The notes under the pieces are model-generated. The model was not told the origin of the DNA. It saw only the letters and a list, made by a program, of their open reading frames with translations, and searched no databases. From Tetrapisispora phaffii CBS 4417 (Eukaryota > Ascomycota > Saccharomycetes > Saccharomycetales > Saccharomycetaceae): a stretch of 64,000 nucleotides of DNA. The stretch's first letter is position 1. Every line of letters starts with the position of its first letter. The stretch is from positions 568,001-632,000 of the forward strand of contig NC_016528.1 in the NCBI RefSeq assembly GCF_000236905.1. Direction: 5' to 3'. Shown piece after piece: positions 20,523 through 30,355 of this stretch. The translations under genes were made by a program, and so were the position numbers.

Positions 20523-23135
20523 TTATATATATTTACTATTCAATTCGTGAATAGAACGACACAATATATGCCAATCGTCTTTATCTTCATGATGTTTTGC
20601 TTGCCGCCATTTCAACAAATCATACATAAACATTAGAGTTGGTTGTATAATGATGTTAAGTCTTCTTGCTCGTACATATAAATAGGCTTGTAATAAATTA
20701 CAATTCAATCTTTTAATGCATTCAGCTATGCATACAGAAGCCGAACGTGATACACCAACCATACAATGCACTAATACTTTCCCTTTTTTTTGATAACACT
20801 CATCTATGAATTCCAACGCTTCATCAAGCTGATCAGATATTGTATCTTGACCATTATCAAGTAAGTTATTAATTTTTAGTATTTTAAAACCATCTTTTTC
20901 AATAATTTCAGACCAGCTAGAATTATCGGATTTATTATAAGAATTAATCTGTTTACTGATTGTAGCTCTTCGTAATCCATTAGCTCGAACATTGGTTGCT
21001 TGTAATATAGGATTAGGAATGGGGTTTGAGATACCCCTCTTTCTAGAGTAAATGTCGGTGCTATCATCTTCTAACCATGTAATAGTTTCTCCAACAGAAA
21101 TGATATAGTTTATACCAAGCTGTTTCAATAGATAATTGGACTGGGTATGTTCCAATGACCCCAGATATAGATGAGGTAAAATTTTAGAAGGGAATGGTCC
21201 TTTAATTTTTGAAAAGTCTGATTCAGGAGGAACTTGAATAAAGAATATTTTGCTAAACATTTCTGGCGTAATTTCCAGTGGCTCCATTGACTTATTTGCA
21301 TTAAAACTTTGTTTGTATTTCATAAAATTAACCTCTTTGTTTGGGCTAAATTCTTGTAATAGTAACTGGAGATGCCCTAGAACTTGTAGGTCACTGTGGA
21401 AAAGAAAAAAACTCCTATCGTATTTTAAATGTAACTTTAACATAGTTTTTTCCAGAGGGAGATTCCAGTAAAATATCAAGTAAGCTACTAGCAAAAATGA
21501 TGTCTCTGTATAACCATTTGCACAATAAAATAATGTTTGAACATCATGAAATTCAGATAAATAATAAATCATATAGCACGTATTCAATATAATATTGATA
21601 GAAGAAATGTTCAAATTTCCTAAACCAATCGAACCAGAACTAGGGAACATATAATGCACTTGCTTATCATGTGCATTATTCAATTTATCAAAAGCGGAAC
21701 AGACATCTTTCATCGTCGGTAATGGAGCATGTTCAAAGCAATTAATAAAAAGACAAATTGGTTTCGTTAATTTAGGAATATTAAATATACCGGAATCATT
21801 TAAATGAATATGCTGATGGTTGTATACAACATCACGAATCGTACAAATAGTTTTCAAGTCAATACAATTGAAATCAGTACGTTTACGTATAATTTTATTA
21901 ACATCGGGTTCTGACTCGTCGTTGTTAACTTTTAACTTTGAAAGTAATTGATATATATGAAAATCAGTTAAATTCCCAGCCCATATTTTGGAACTTTCAT
22001 CAATTTTACTTATTGAAGTTAACTTCGTTATTTCTAGTTTTTCATGATAACTAATATTTGTTTCCCAACAATTAAAAGTTGCTATATCAAATTCAGATAA
22101 TAATTGATTCGGTTTTTTCTTTAATGTCTTTATATTCATTGGTTCAATCGCTATTAATTCCTTCGGGATATCACTCAACGTATTATATTTCATGACCATT
22201 ATGTTTATATCTACAAGATTATTATTATTCATTTTATTGTTACTTCCCTTCTGATATGATATGTTTATAAAATTTATCGCAATCTTAAGCAATATCAAAA
22301 GACCATAACAATTGTCACAGTAAGAATGTGGAGTAATAATATTAGTATCCGAATGGTCATTGTGAAAACAGTATAGTATTACAGTTTTTGATAATTCAAA
22401 AGATTTTGAGCATTGTAAATCGAATCTCCTAAAGATATTGGATTGCTTCCATTTCGTTGACGACCTCACAGTATCTCTTTGGATATTATTCGAAACCGAA
22501 TTAGCGACATATGTTTCTTTAGTTTTTAGCTTTTCTAATATATTACAATCCGTTTTTAAAAATGGAAAGATATTAAATTTTATGCATGTAGCTATGAGGT
22601 TGTCGATATTTGTTAAAGAATCATTTTTCAGAAACCCACTTTCATTTACATCCAAAGTTTTAAATAAGACTTCTCTAACAAATTTATACTTGCTTTCTAA
22701 ATTAATCAAATGAATGTTGTTCTTGCAATCATTTACAAAATCGTTGTCATCAATCGATATGAAGATGTCTTTTGGATCTATGGAAGATTTTAAAATCCCT
22801 GAATTTCCGATTGTTTCATTCTTTGGGCAACAAGAGTTTTTTGATCTCATGAATAATAATGAATCTAAAGTACCATCTGGTTTTTGGACACTATTATTTG
22901 CTATTGAATATAACCAAGGAAACATTACATTATGTGAAGGTAATTCACTAGAATTATTTTCTTCTTTGAATAATTTTAAAGCATCTAAAGGATCGATATA
23001 CTCAACATTACTACCATTGAAAGTTAAATAATCGGTTGATTTCCTTCTTTTCATCCCAATTGAACCATTATTATCGTAATTTTTGGATAATCGAAGATTA
23101 TTAGATGCCTCTACTGAATTATGATGATGCTTCAT
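20523..23135 (-). CDS. PPS1: dual-specificity protein phosphatase Pps1
   Basis: An 870-residue protein. The C-terminal ~210 residues are a dual-specificity phosphatase domain with the P-loop HCMVGVSRSAS (catalytic Cys791 and Arg797 in CX5R) and the upstream LPHLYLGSLEH motif. The long N-terminal region is Asn/Ser/Asp-rich. It includes a second, degenerate phosphatase-like region at about 440-600, with FYCANGYTETSFLLVAYLI in place of an active P-loop. S. cerevisiae Pps1 (YBR276C, 807 aa) acts in S phase and DNA synthesis control. The gene starts at ATG 23135. A long gene-free stretch separates it from PAF1 (YBR279W), its near neighbour in S. cerevisiae. Confidence 0.92.
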   Translation of the reverse strand: MKHHHNSVEASNNLRLSKNYDNNGSIGMKRRKSTDYLTFNGSNVEYIDPLDALKLFKEENNSSELPSHNVMFPWLYSIANNSVQKPDGTLDSLLFMRSKNSCCPKNETIGNSGILKSSIDPKDIFISIDDNDFVNDCKNNIHLINLESKYKFVREVLFKTLDVNESGFLKNDSLTNIDNLIATCIKFNIFPFLKTDCNILEKLKTKETYVANSVSNNIQRDTVRSSTKWKQSNIFRRFDLQCSKSFELSKTVILYCFHNDHSDTNIITPHSYCDNCYGLLILLKIAINFINISYQKGSNNKMNNNNLVDINIMVMKYNTLSDIPKELIAIEPMNIKTLKKKPNQLLSEFDIATFNCWETNISYHEKLEITKLTSISKIDESSKIWAGNLTDFHIYQLLSKLKVNNDESEPDVNKIIRKRTDFNCIDLKTICTIRDVVYNHQHIHLNDSGIFNIPKLTKPICLFINCFEHAPLPTMKDVCSAFDKLNNAHDKQVHYMFPSSGSIGLGNLNISSINIILNTCYMIYYLSEFHDVQTLFYCANGYTETSFLLVAYLIFYWNLPLEKTMLKLHLKYDRSFFLFHSDLQVLGHLQLLLQEFSPNKEVNFMKYKQSFNANKSMEPLEITPEMFSKIFFIQVPPESDFSKIKGPFPSKILPHLYLGSLEHTQSNYLLKQLGINYIISVGETITWLEDDSTDIYSRKRGISNPIPNPILQATNVRANGLRRATISKQINSYNKSDNSSWSEIIEKDGFKILKINNLLDNGQDTISDQLDEALEFIDECYQKKGKVLVHCMVGVSRSASVCIAECIKRLNCNLLQAYLYVRARRLNIIIQPTLMFMYDLLKWRQAKHHEDKDDWHILCRSIHELNSKYI

Positions 23136-24805
23136 ATTCGTAGCCTTATAAATTGATATAAAATGTTTCAGCTTTAGTTAACAATTCAAATAGTGAGCTA
23201 TATTAATGTAGAGTTACCAAATTTATCATACAATATCAAGATCAATCATTAAAGTAGTGGATTCGAAAAAGATAAATAAATAAAAAGAAATTGAATTATG
23301 ACAGAGGTAAGCTTTAAAAAAAATATTAATAGATTGTTGATAATAAGAAATTCAAATTTGGAAAATTCCCTGTTACAATATTTCAAATGTTATTCAAATT
23401 ATTCAAATTATTCTCAAACGTTGTTGTTAAGGTGGGAGGTCCTTAAAACTCAAAATATTTGACTGTAACTTTTAATGACTAGTAAGTAACTGACACAACA
23501 CCAATACCTCTTTAAATATTTGTAATTGTAATTCTTTCTCTGACTTTTAAATCAATGATTTGCTAAGTTGTTTTTGAGTAAATAAATTGATAAGACTTAA
23601 AATACGACAGTAATAAAAAATAAAGGATAATATTCATTGCATTACATTTTACTATTATCATACTCTCACCAACATTAACCATTATTATTGTTACTGTTTT
23701 TCTAAAACTTACAAAAAAAAAAAAACCAAATAAATAATACACACTAAAATATGTATGGTCTTACCATTTAGCCAAATTTCTTTTAACCGGCTTTGTAACA
23801 TTACTCTAAACTAACATGTATTTCAATTCAAAGAGAAACTAGACAATAATAATAAAATATAAAAATCACGTGACTTAAATTACAAATTACAAATTACAAA
23901 TTAGATCAAAAATTAAGATTCACATAATAAAAACCAAAAAAGTGTCACAAAAGGAACCAAAATATTTTTTAAAAAATGGGGAAAACCTCCTTTATTTATA
24001 GTTTTTCTTTCTTTTAAGATCTTTCATTTCAGTAAATCAATTGGAATACCTTAAATTTATAAAGTATCTCCCCTAATTTCATTTTTAAGATACATAGCGT
24101 GACTCATTTTTTATTTTAATAATTGATTTTATAAGCACAAATATGTTATAACTACTCTACTTTACATCGCTGCTCATACATATAACTTGAGTATACTATA
24201 AAATATTGGTTTAAGATGTTTGCAGATATATATATATATAGATAGATATATAGATGTCTTCAAGTAACAGTCAAAAACTATCGTTCGAAGTTGACGGTGT
24301 TACCCAAGAGAGCATAAAACTACTTAGCCGCTGAGGTGTGATATATCAAAATCTATCTCATTTAACCAAACTTTGAAACTATGGTGCCTATTGAGTATTA
24401 TTTCAACGATGCATATATATATTTAGTGTCCACCACTTGCATACAAAGTTTAGTGACTAATATGGGGATGTCCTTCCTATTAATTGTATTGCAGAACAAT
24501 CCGCGTTACCCAGCCATGGATTTTATTTATGTTCAATCTTAGCGAGTAGTTAAGTTATTACTCCCCGCCCAAAAAAGTTTGACAATGTTATTTTTAAGCG
24601 AAAGATATATTTGAAAAATTCTTTAAACATTGAATTATTTTCGTTGCCTAAACGGTATGCTATCTTTAATGTCATTTGAACATCATCAAAGCTTTATAAA
24701 GAAATAAACTATATCAACTCTAGAAGCTAGCATTCTCCATATTAATTGAAAATAAAAAGGGGACAGTGAATTGCTTTTGTACAGGGAACTATACTATAAG
24801 AGAAG
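23136..24805. other. 1.67-kb gene-free stretch between PPS1 and PAF1
   Basis: This is the longest spacer outside the LTR island and the SOD1-FUI1 gap. It is divergent (PPS1 leftward, PAF1 rightward). It contains TTATTCAAA-type tandem repeats at about 23387-23413, a poly-A tract near 23712, three to four ATTACAA units at about 23877-23904 next to a TCACGTGA palindrome (23867-23874), a TA/GATA simple repeat at about 24224-24253, and locally GC-richer patches near 24254-24340 and 24495-24570. A 26-codon frame begins at 24254. An ATG followed by a GTAAGC splice-donor-like sequence lies near 23298. No full gene can be supported. Confidence 0.6.
23877..23904. repeat. short tandem repeat, ATTACAA unit
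   Basis: The heptamer ATTACAA is repeated back to back about three and a half times, directly after a TCACGTGA palindrome. This is seen directly in the sequence. Its function is unknown. Confidence 0.8.
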
Positions 24806-26107
24806 ATGTCAAAGAAACAGGAATACATTGCGAATATAAATTATCAAAACAATTTACCAGAACCTACTATACCTCCTACTTTAATTAAATATAAAAACAA
24901 TGATGATGAAGATGTTGGTTCTGCCCATTTAATTACGTCATTATACTCGAAGGTCAACGTCAATAATCTAATTAAAATTAATGAAGATTTAGGTATGGAA
25001 TTGGATTTGCTTAAAATTCCTGGTGTTTTGAATAATTCCGATTTAACATTTTTAAATGGATTTGATAATATCAAGTTGGATGAAAAGGATAAGATTTTAT
25101 TAAGGGACCCAGGAGTTGATAGATTGGCAAAATCTGATTTATCAAAAGTTTCATTTTTAAGAAGAACTGAATATGTTTCGACTTCAATTGTTTCTCATAA
25201 TGATTCCTCCATGCTAGCAAACAAAAAAAGAGGACGTTTGGATAACAATATAGATGATGCTGATAAGGTTCTTAACACTTCTGAGATCGTGGAAAGAATA
25301 GAAAGTAGTTTTGATAAAAACAATTCTGATTTGGAAAAATTGAGACATCCTATAAAGAAGAAGTTGACAGCAGTGAAGTCTTGGAATTTTTTACCAGATA
25401 CCGCGTCTATGGATCAAAACTATTTCATATTAAGATTGGTAGGTAGTGCCAAGTTAGATGCTCAAGAAAGAAGTAAGCTTGCGTTAGACACAGCTGTCTT
25501 TAGACCAGTCGAATTAGAGGAAGACGATTGGATTTCAATGTATACAACCGATTCTAAGGATTCGAAATTATTGGCAAATGACTTAGAAAGAACTTTAGAG
25601 GATACTGGTACTGTGGCGAGTGACAACAAAACATATCCATTCAAGAGATTGAGAGATTTTGATATGCAACAAATGCAATCCATGGAAGATGCTACGGCTA
25701 CAAATAAAAATGAAATTAAAGATGTAGCTTTAGTTTTTAACGATGAAAAGAACACAGTATACTATAAACCAATTCGTTCGAGAATTGAATTAAAAAGAAG
25801 ACGTGTTAATGATGTGATTAAACAACTCGTGAATGAACACAAATTAGATCAAATTAATGTCAAATTAAGAAATCCGACCACAAACGAATCAAGTCTTAGG
25901 GATAAAATCAGAACCAGGTTCGACCCAATTGATTTCCCATATGTTGAAGAAGAAATTGAAGTATCACAAATTGAAAGTCAACCATCTAATAGTGTCGAGC
26001 AAACTACTGATAGTAGTATAAATGAATCAAATTCTAGTACAAGTCTTAATGAAGATACGAAAGACAAAAGTGAAGAAGCGGCATTGGAAAAAGAAGATGC
26101 ATTGTAG
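24806..26107 (+). CDS. PAF1: RNA polymerase II-associated factor Paf1
   Basis: A 433-residue protein beginning MSKKQEYIANINYQNNLP, with the conserved Paf1 N-terminal segment YIANIxYxNxLPxP and a downstream FLRRTEY motif near residue 118. The centre has KSWNFLPDTASMDQNYF and a basic RIELKRRR motif near 325. The tail is acidic and Ser/Asn-rich. Paf1 (YBR279W, 445 aa) is a core subunit of the Paf1 complex. This complex travels with RNA polymerase II and promotes histone H2B ubiquitylation, H3K4/K36 methylation and 3'-end formation. The start ATG at 24806 is preceded by an in-frame-free, A-rich leader. Confidence 0.95.
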   Translation: MSKKQEYIANINYQNNLPEPTIPPTLIKYKNNDDEDVGSAHLITSLYSKVNVNNLIKINEDLGMELDLLKIPGVLNNSDLTFLNGFDNIKLDEKDKILLRDPGVDRLAKSDLSKVSFLRRTEYVSTSIVSHNDSSMLANKKRGRLDNNIDDADKVLNTSEIVERIESSFDKNNSDLEKLRHPIKKKLTAVKSWNFLPDTASMDQNYFILRLVGSAKLDAQERSKLALDTAVFRPVELEEDDWISMYTTDSKDSKLLANDLERTLEDTGTVASDNKTYPFKRLRDFDMQQMQSMEDATATNKNEIKDVALVFNDEKNTVYYKPIRSRIELKRRRVNDVIKQLVNEHKLDQINVKLRNPTTNESSLRDKIRTRFDPIDFPYVEEEIEVSQIESQPSNSVEQTTDSSINESNSSTSLNEDTKDKSEEAALEKEDAL

Positions 26108-26477
26108 TATTTTTAACAGAGACTCATCACATTGTAATATAAGATATCATGCTGTATATATTAAATTGGTAGGACATCTTATGGAGCCAAATATTATGAT
26201 CAACTGCATTGATAAAACAATAACATAAACCATCATCTCCGGGTTCAAAATTGTGTATACACACACGTATATATATATATAAATCACGTTGTACGAAATG
26301 TATATCATAAATATACAACATTTAAAGGATATCCATACAATATTAACAGTATATAACTAACTCCGAGCATTGAAAGATGCATATGTATATATCCTTACGG
26401 TTTACAATAATCCTAAATAACACTATATTCAACACTCTGACCTGCTTCGATAAAAAAGTTCACTTATTGAAATACAA
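26108..26477. other. intergenic: PAF1 3' flank and promoter of the esterase gene
   Basis: AT-rich, with CACACAC and TATATATA simple repeats at about 26258-26282. No gene is supported. Confidence 0.45.
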
Positions 26478-27374
26478 ATGAGCATCACTATCAATAAGGA
26501 ATTAGCCTCATGTGGTGGCAGACTGATCAAACTGTCTCACGAATCTATTAGCACCCATACAAAAATGGATGTTAATATATATTTGCCAAAACAATTTTAT
26601 GATGACACTCACTCAGCTCCAATCCCTACTCTATACTACTTATCTGGTCTAACTTGTTCTCCAGAGAATGCTTCAGAAAAGGCATTTTGGCAACCTCAAG
26701 CAGACAAATATGGGTTCGCGGTTGTGTTCCCAGACACTTCACCAAGAGGTGAGGGCGTAGCTACTGATCCAGAAAATAGTTGGGATTTCGGAATTGGTGC
26801 AGGATTTTACGTAAATGCCACTGAATCGCCTTACGTTAAACATTATCACATGTATGATTACGTCCACAAGGAACTACCAGTAGTTTTAAATGATCATTTC
26901 AATAAAGCTAGCAAGAGAGTTGATTTTACTGAGAATATATCGATTACAGGCCACTCAATGGGTGGTTATGGTGCGTTAGCAGGTTTCTTAAGGAATATTT
27001 CTGACAATAAATACAAATCATGTTCTGCATTTGCCCCAATTGTAAATCCTTCTGCTGTTCTATGGGGTGAAAAAGCTTTTTCTGGTTATCTAGGTTCTGA
27101 TAAATCTACTTGGCTGGAATATGATCCTTGTGAACTAATAAAAAAGACAGAAAATATTAAAAATTCTATTTTATTAATACATGTTGGTACAAATGATCCT
27201 TTCCTAAAAAATCAATTGAAACCAGAAAACATTTTAGAAGCCTCTAAAGGCACTTCTTGGGAAAACAAGATAGATGTGAAACTGGCAGTAGGTTTCGATC
27301 ATTCTTACTATTTCATCAGCACCTTTGTTCCTGAGCATGCTGAATTTCATGCTAAAGCCTTAGGCCTTATTTAA
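26478..27374 (+). CDS. S-formylglutathione hydrolase (YJL068C homologue)
   Basis: A 298-residue alpha/beta hydrolase of the esterase D family, which hydrolyses S-formylglutathione to formate and glutathione in formaldehyde detoxification. The nucleophile elbow GHSMGG places the catalytic Ser at 160. The acid lies in HVGTNDPF and the histidine in FDHSYYF near the C-terminus. LSGLTCSPEN includes Cys60, a residue associated with copper sensitivity of the yeast enzyme. Length and motifs match YJL068C (299 aa). UTP18 follows on the same strand, as in YJL068C-YJL069C. The enzyme is cytosolic in yeast, and no targeting signal is seen here. Confidence 0.95.
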   Translation: MSITINKELASCGGRLIKLSHESISTHTKMDVNIYLPKQFYDDTHSAPIPTLYYLSGLTCSPENASEKAFWQPQADKYGFAVVFPDTSPRGEGVATDPENSWDFGIGAGFYVNATESPYVKHYHMYDYVHKELPVVLNDHFNKASKRVDFTENISITGHSMGGYGALAGFLRNISDNKYKSCSAFAPIVNPSAVLWGEKAFSGYLGSDKSTWLEYDPCELIKKTENIKNSILLIHVGTNDPFLKNQLKPENILEASKGTSWENKIDVKLAVGFDHSYYFISTFVPEHAEFHAKALGLI

Positions 27375-27551
27375 ATATCTATAGTTTTTTAAGTACACAT
27401 GTGAAGTCTATTAACATGAATCACAATTTCTTATCATTTGAAATTCAATTTAATTTCGATAAAGTGACATTATCTTATTCCTGTCATCTATATATTTTCA
27501 ATCATTACTATTGCGCATAATCGAGCGCTAACTTAAAAGTGATATATATTG

Positions 27552-27563
27552 TGAAAAATTTTT
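27552..27563 (+). promoter_or_regulatory. RRPE motif upstream of UTP18
   Basis: TGAAAAATTTTT is an exact ribosomal RNA processing element, the site bound by Stb3 in ribosome-biogenesis promoters of yeasts. It lies about 230 bp before the UTP18 start and 22 bp before a PAC motif. That is the classic order and spacing of the Ribi regulon. Confidence 0.8.
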
Positions 27564-27585
27564 ATTGAAAAAATATCAAACTCAT

Positions 27586-27593
27586 CTCATCGC
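27586..27593 (+). promoter_or_regulatory. PAC motif upstream of UTP18
   Basis: CTCATCGC is the PAC element (reverse complement GCGATGAG), bound by Dot6 and Tod6, repressors of ribosome-biogenesis genes under TORC1/PKA control. Its pairing with the RRPE just upstream and with a U3 processome gene downstream makes a real regulatory role likely. Confidence 0.8.
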
Positions 27594-27790
27594 AAAGTTC
27601 ATCTCAATATTTATTGAGACATGTAAGATAGAATAGTTTAAGTGTACTCAATATAAGTTTTTAGCATTGATAGATTATTATAGAGTTTTCAATCAATCTC
27701 TTATTGCGTATAAATAACATCCTCTGAGAAAGTGCATTAAGCGTATTACAATACTTCTACCTTACCAAGCAAAGCTAACATTATATAACA

Positions 27791-29593
27791 ATGTCAACAA
27801 AGGGTGACAAAGTGCAAATAAATATGGATTATATTATTCCACCTCCAGATAAAGAAGAAGAGCTATTGTCTAAATTAGTATTTGGTGATAATACTGACTT
27901 TCAATCGAATTTGGCTAATTTTGATTTAGATTTCCTATCCAATGATCATGTTGATGTTGATGTTCAGTCAGATGCAGGCAGTGAAGATGATAGTGAAGCA
28001 GAGTTGATCAATAATGTGAATGATGATCAACTTTTTTTTGTCGATGATGGTAATGATCGTGTTGATAATGGAGATGAAGATAAAATGGATGTTGATTCAG
28101 ATGTGAATGCTTCTTTAGAAGATATATCTTCTGAAGATGGAAATAGTGATGCATGGGAAGATTCTGATGATGAAAGAATTAGAATTGACATTACGGCATC
28201 TAACAAGTCTAAGAAGCTTAGAACTTCATATGCGCAATCACAAATTAACGGTAGCGATTATGTTCACCGTTTAAGGGCTCAATTTGAAAGAATATACCCA
28301 AAGCCAAAATGGGTTGATGACGTTTCGGAAGAGAGTAACAGTGACAACAGCGACGCTGGGAATTCTGATGATGAATATGAAAAGGTTATAAATGGTGATA
28401 TAAACGCTTTATCTAAAATATTAGAGTCCAGTTATCAATACAAAGATATTTCAAATTCTATACTGTTGCCTAAAGGAAAATTAGATATCATCCGTCTAAA
28501 AGATGCAAATGCTGCACATCCTTCCAAATCTGCAGTTCAATCATTATCATTTCACCCTAACAAACCGCTTCTGCTGACTGGTGGTTTTGATAGAACATTA
28601 AGGATATATCACATAGATGGTAAAAATAATCATTTAGTATCCAGTTTATACTTGAAGGATACTCCAGTTCAAACCTGTACATTTTATGTTGCACCAAACA
28701 GTGGGAATTCAAAGAAAGTAACGCAGCAAAACATTTTCACTGGTGGTAGAAGACGCTACATGCATTCGTGGGACTTATCCACTCAACTAGTCCATAATCA
28801 AACAGCAAATACCTCAACTTCTAGAATTGAAAAAATTTCTAGATTATATGGTCATCAAGATACTCAAAGATCTTTTGAAAAGTTCAAGTTAGGACATTTT
28901 TATAATTTTACGAGTAATGAAACCCATGGTATTATTTTATTGCAAGGTAATAATGGTTGGATTAATATAATACATGCAACTACTGGTGTCTGGTTAACTG
29001 CTTGTAAGATTGAAGGTGTTTTGACCGATTTCTGTATTGATTATAAACCGTTAGCGGGCTCTAAATTCCAAACCATTTTAATTGCAGCTAACACTTCTGG
29101 TGAAATATGGGAATTCAACCTAAGTAAAAATAATGAAGTACAAAGAAGATGGAAAGATGCAGGTGGCATGGGCATAACTATAATCCAAGTTGGTGGCGGT
29201 ACAAATACTGCAAATTTTTTCCCTGTATCTTCAGGGAAGATAAAGACCAATACATGGTTAGCCATTGGAAGTGAGAGTGGTTATGTAAATATTTATGACA
29301 GAAGAAATAAGTTTGAAAACATCCAACCTGTCGCTTCTCTGGACCAATTAACAACCACAATTTCTTCATTAGTATTTTCTTCAGATGGTCAAATATTGTG
29401 CATGGCGTCAAGAGCTGTCAAAGATGCATTGAGATTGGTTCATTTACCTTCATGTACTGTATTTAGCAATTGGCCAACAAGTGGTACTCCATTTGGCAGA
29501 GTCACTAGCGTTGCATTTTCTTCACGTAGCGAGATGCTTGCAGTTGGTAACGAACAAGGTAAAGTGAGATTATGGAGACTAAACCATTATTGA
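27791..29593 (+). CDS. UTP18: U3 snoRNP/SSU processome protein Utp18
   Basis: A 600-residue protein. The N-terminal ~200 residues are acidic, with many D/E/S clusters and an EDISSEDGNSDAWEDSDDE segment containing a conserved W. A short basic region with the YPKPKWVDD motif follows. The remaining ~360 residues form a WD40 propeller (for example LSFHPNKPLLLTGGFDRTLRIY and VAFSSRSEMLAVGNEQGKVRLWRL at the end). Utp18 (YJL069C, 594 aa) is a nucleolar component of the UtpB module of the small-subunit processome, needed for 18S rRNA maturation. It also helps recruit the exosome cofactor Mtr4 through an arch-interacting motif in its N-terminus. RRPE and PAC sites in the promoter agree with this role. 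Confidence 0.96.
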   Translation: MSTKGDKVQINMDYIIPPPDKEEELLSKLVFGDNTDFQSNLANFDLDFLSNDHVDVDVQSDAGSEDDSEAELINNVNDDQLFFVDDGNDRVDNGDEDKMDVDSDVNASLEDISSEDGNSDAWEDSDDERIRIDITASNKSKKLRTSYAQSQINGSDYVHRLRAQFERIYPKPKWVDDVSEESNSDNSDAGNSDDEYEKVINGDINALSKILESSYQYKDISNSILLPKGKLDIIRLKDANAAHPSKSAVQSLSFHPNKPLLLTGGFDRTLRIYHIDGKNNHLVSSLYLKDTPVQTCTFYVAPNSGNSKKVTQQNIFTGGRRRYMHSWDLSTQLVHNQTANTSTSRIEKISRLYGHQDTQRSFEKFKLGHFYNFTSNETHGIILLQGNNGWINIIHATTGVWLTACKIEGVLTDFCIDYKPLAGSKFQTILIAANTSGEIWEFNLSKNNEVQRRWKDAGGMGITIIQVGGGTNTANFFPVSSGKIKTNTWLAIGSESGYVNIYDRRNKFENIQPVASLDQLTTTISSLVFSSDGQILCMASRAVKDALRLVHLPSCTVFSNWPTSGTPFGRVTSVAFSSRSEMLAVGNEQGKVRLWRLNHY

Positions 29594-29768
29594 CTTAATT
29601 TATAGACAACGATATAATTTATACTGAAATTGTATACCTAGTATAAGACTATAATAATAATAGCATACATTTCAAGTCTTTCTGCAATCCAGTATGTGTA
29701 AAAGAATAACAAGATATTCCAGTTTTAGCTGAGAGTATCTTACTTAGTAACAAGATAAATTAAAAAGG

Positions 29769-29773
29769 AAAAA
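29769..29773 (-). terminator. RNA polymerase III terminator of tRNA-Cys
   Basis: On the minus strand, a run of five T residues lies three bases after the mature tRNA 3' end, and a second T5 run follows a few bases later. This is the normal Pol III termination signal. Confidence 0.75.
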
Positions 29774-29776
29774 TAG

Positions 29777-29848
29777 AGCTCGCACTCAGGATCGAACTAA
29801 GGACCAACAGATTTGCAATCTGCTGCGCTACCACTGCGCCATACGAGC
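29777..29848 (-). tRNA. tRNA-Cys (GCA)
   Basis: The reverse complement of this 72-bp stretch folds as a tRNA. The acceptor stem is GCTCGTA/TGCGAGC, plus the discriminator base. The A box is TGGCGCAGTGG. The anticodon arm has TTGCAAA with anticodon GCA, and the B box/T loop is GTTCGATCC. No intron is present. As far as I recall, it is essentially identical to S. cerevisiae tRNA-Cys(GCA). The gene is transcribed leftward, so the two LTRs to its right lie in its upstream flank, the preferred target zone of Ty1-type elements. Confidence 0.97.
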
Positions 29849-29944
29849 TCACTAATTACCTAATATTTAGTGATATCAGGTCGTCTTACGTCCCTAATTG
29901 ACACAAGAACATAATCTCATCGAGAAAAACCCATATAAGAATTA

Positions 29945-29949
29945 AATAC
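29945..29949. repeat. 5-bp target-site duplication (left copy) of LTR A
   Basis: AATAC immediately precedes the TGTCAG start of LTR A. The same AATAC is found directly after its end at 30356-30360. A 5-bp duplication is standard for Ty1/copia integration. Confidence 0.85.
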
Positions 29950-30355
29950 TGTCAGAATTATTGTAGTGTATGTGACAGAACTAAGAGTTTATGACACTTT
30001 GAGTCCAGAACTAATAGATCACTTACTAATGGAAAGAAGGTCTAGAACAATCTTCCAAGTGGTAGGTGAAAATTTCTCACTACAATGTAAATGGCTACGC
30101 GATAAACACAGATGTACAATACAGCACTAAAGATCTTAGGAGGATGAATGAACATGTGTACGTGTTCATTCAACTGTCAGTTCAACTCATATATAAGGAG
30201 GGCTTCTAACTCTATATAGAATAGTTTAAATACACTAATAAAGGACCAATCGATTATTTAACTATAAAGAAGATGGACTATACTAGAGCAACTGAAGTGG
30301 CTAATGACACTAACTTAGATGTTGGAACTACCCAACATAAGCTTGTTTCTCCACA
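29950..30355 (+). mobile_element. solo LTR A of a Ty1/copia-type retrotransposon
   Basis: A 406-bp element running from TGTCAG to CCACA, flanked by perfect AATAC duplications. Features: a GTATGTGACAGAAC segment near the 5' end, an internal GAATGAACA ... TGTTCATTC palindrome (about 30144-30170), a TATATAAGG box near 30194, and an ATG at 30273. That ATG opens a frame encoding MDYTRATEVANDTNLD..., which runs out of the element. In Ty1 and Ty2 the gag start codon also lies inside the LTR, so this is most likely the N-terminus of gag. No internal retrotransposon sequence follows, so this is a solo LTR left by recombination. It starts about 100 bp upstream of the tRNA-Cys gene. Confidence 0.9.

Larger units (their letters stand above)
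27375..27790. other. intergenic: UTP18 promoter
   Basis: Spacer between two plus-strand genes, holding the RRPE and PAC motifs listed separately. Nothing else is recognised. Confidence 0.6.
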
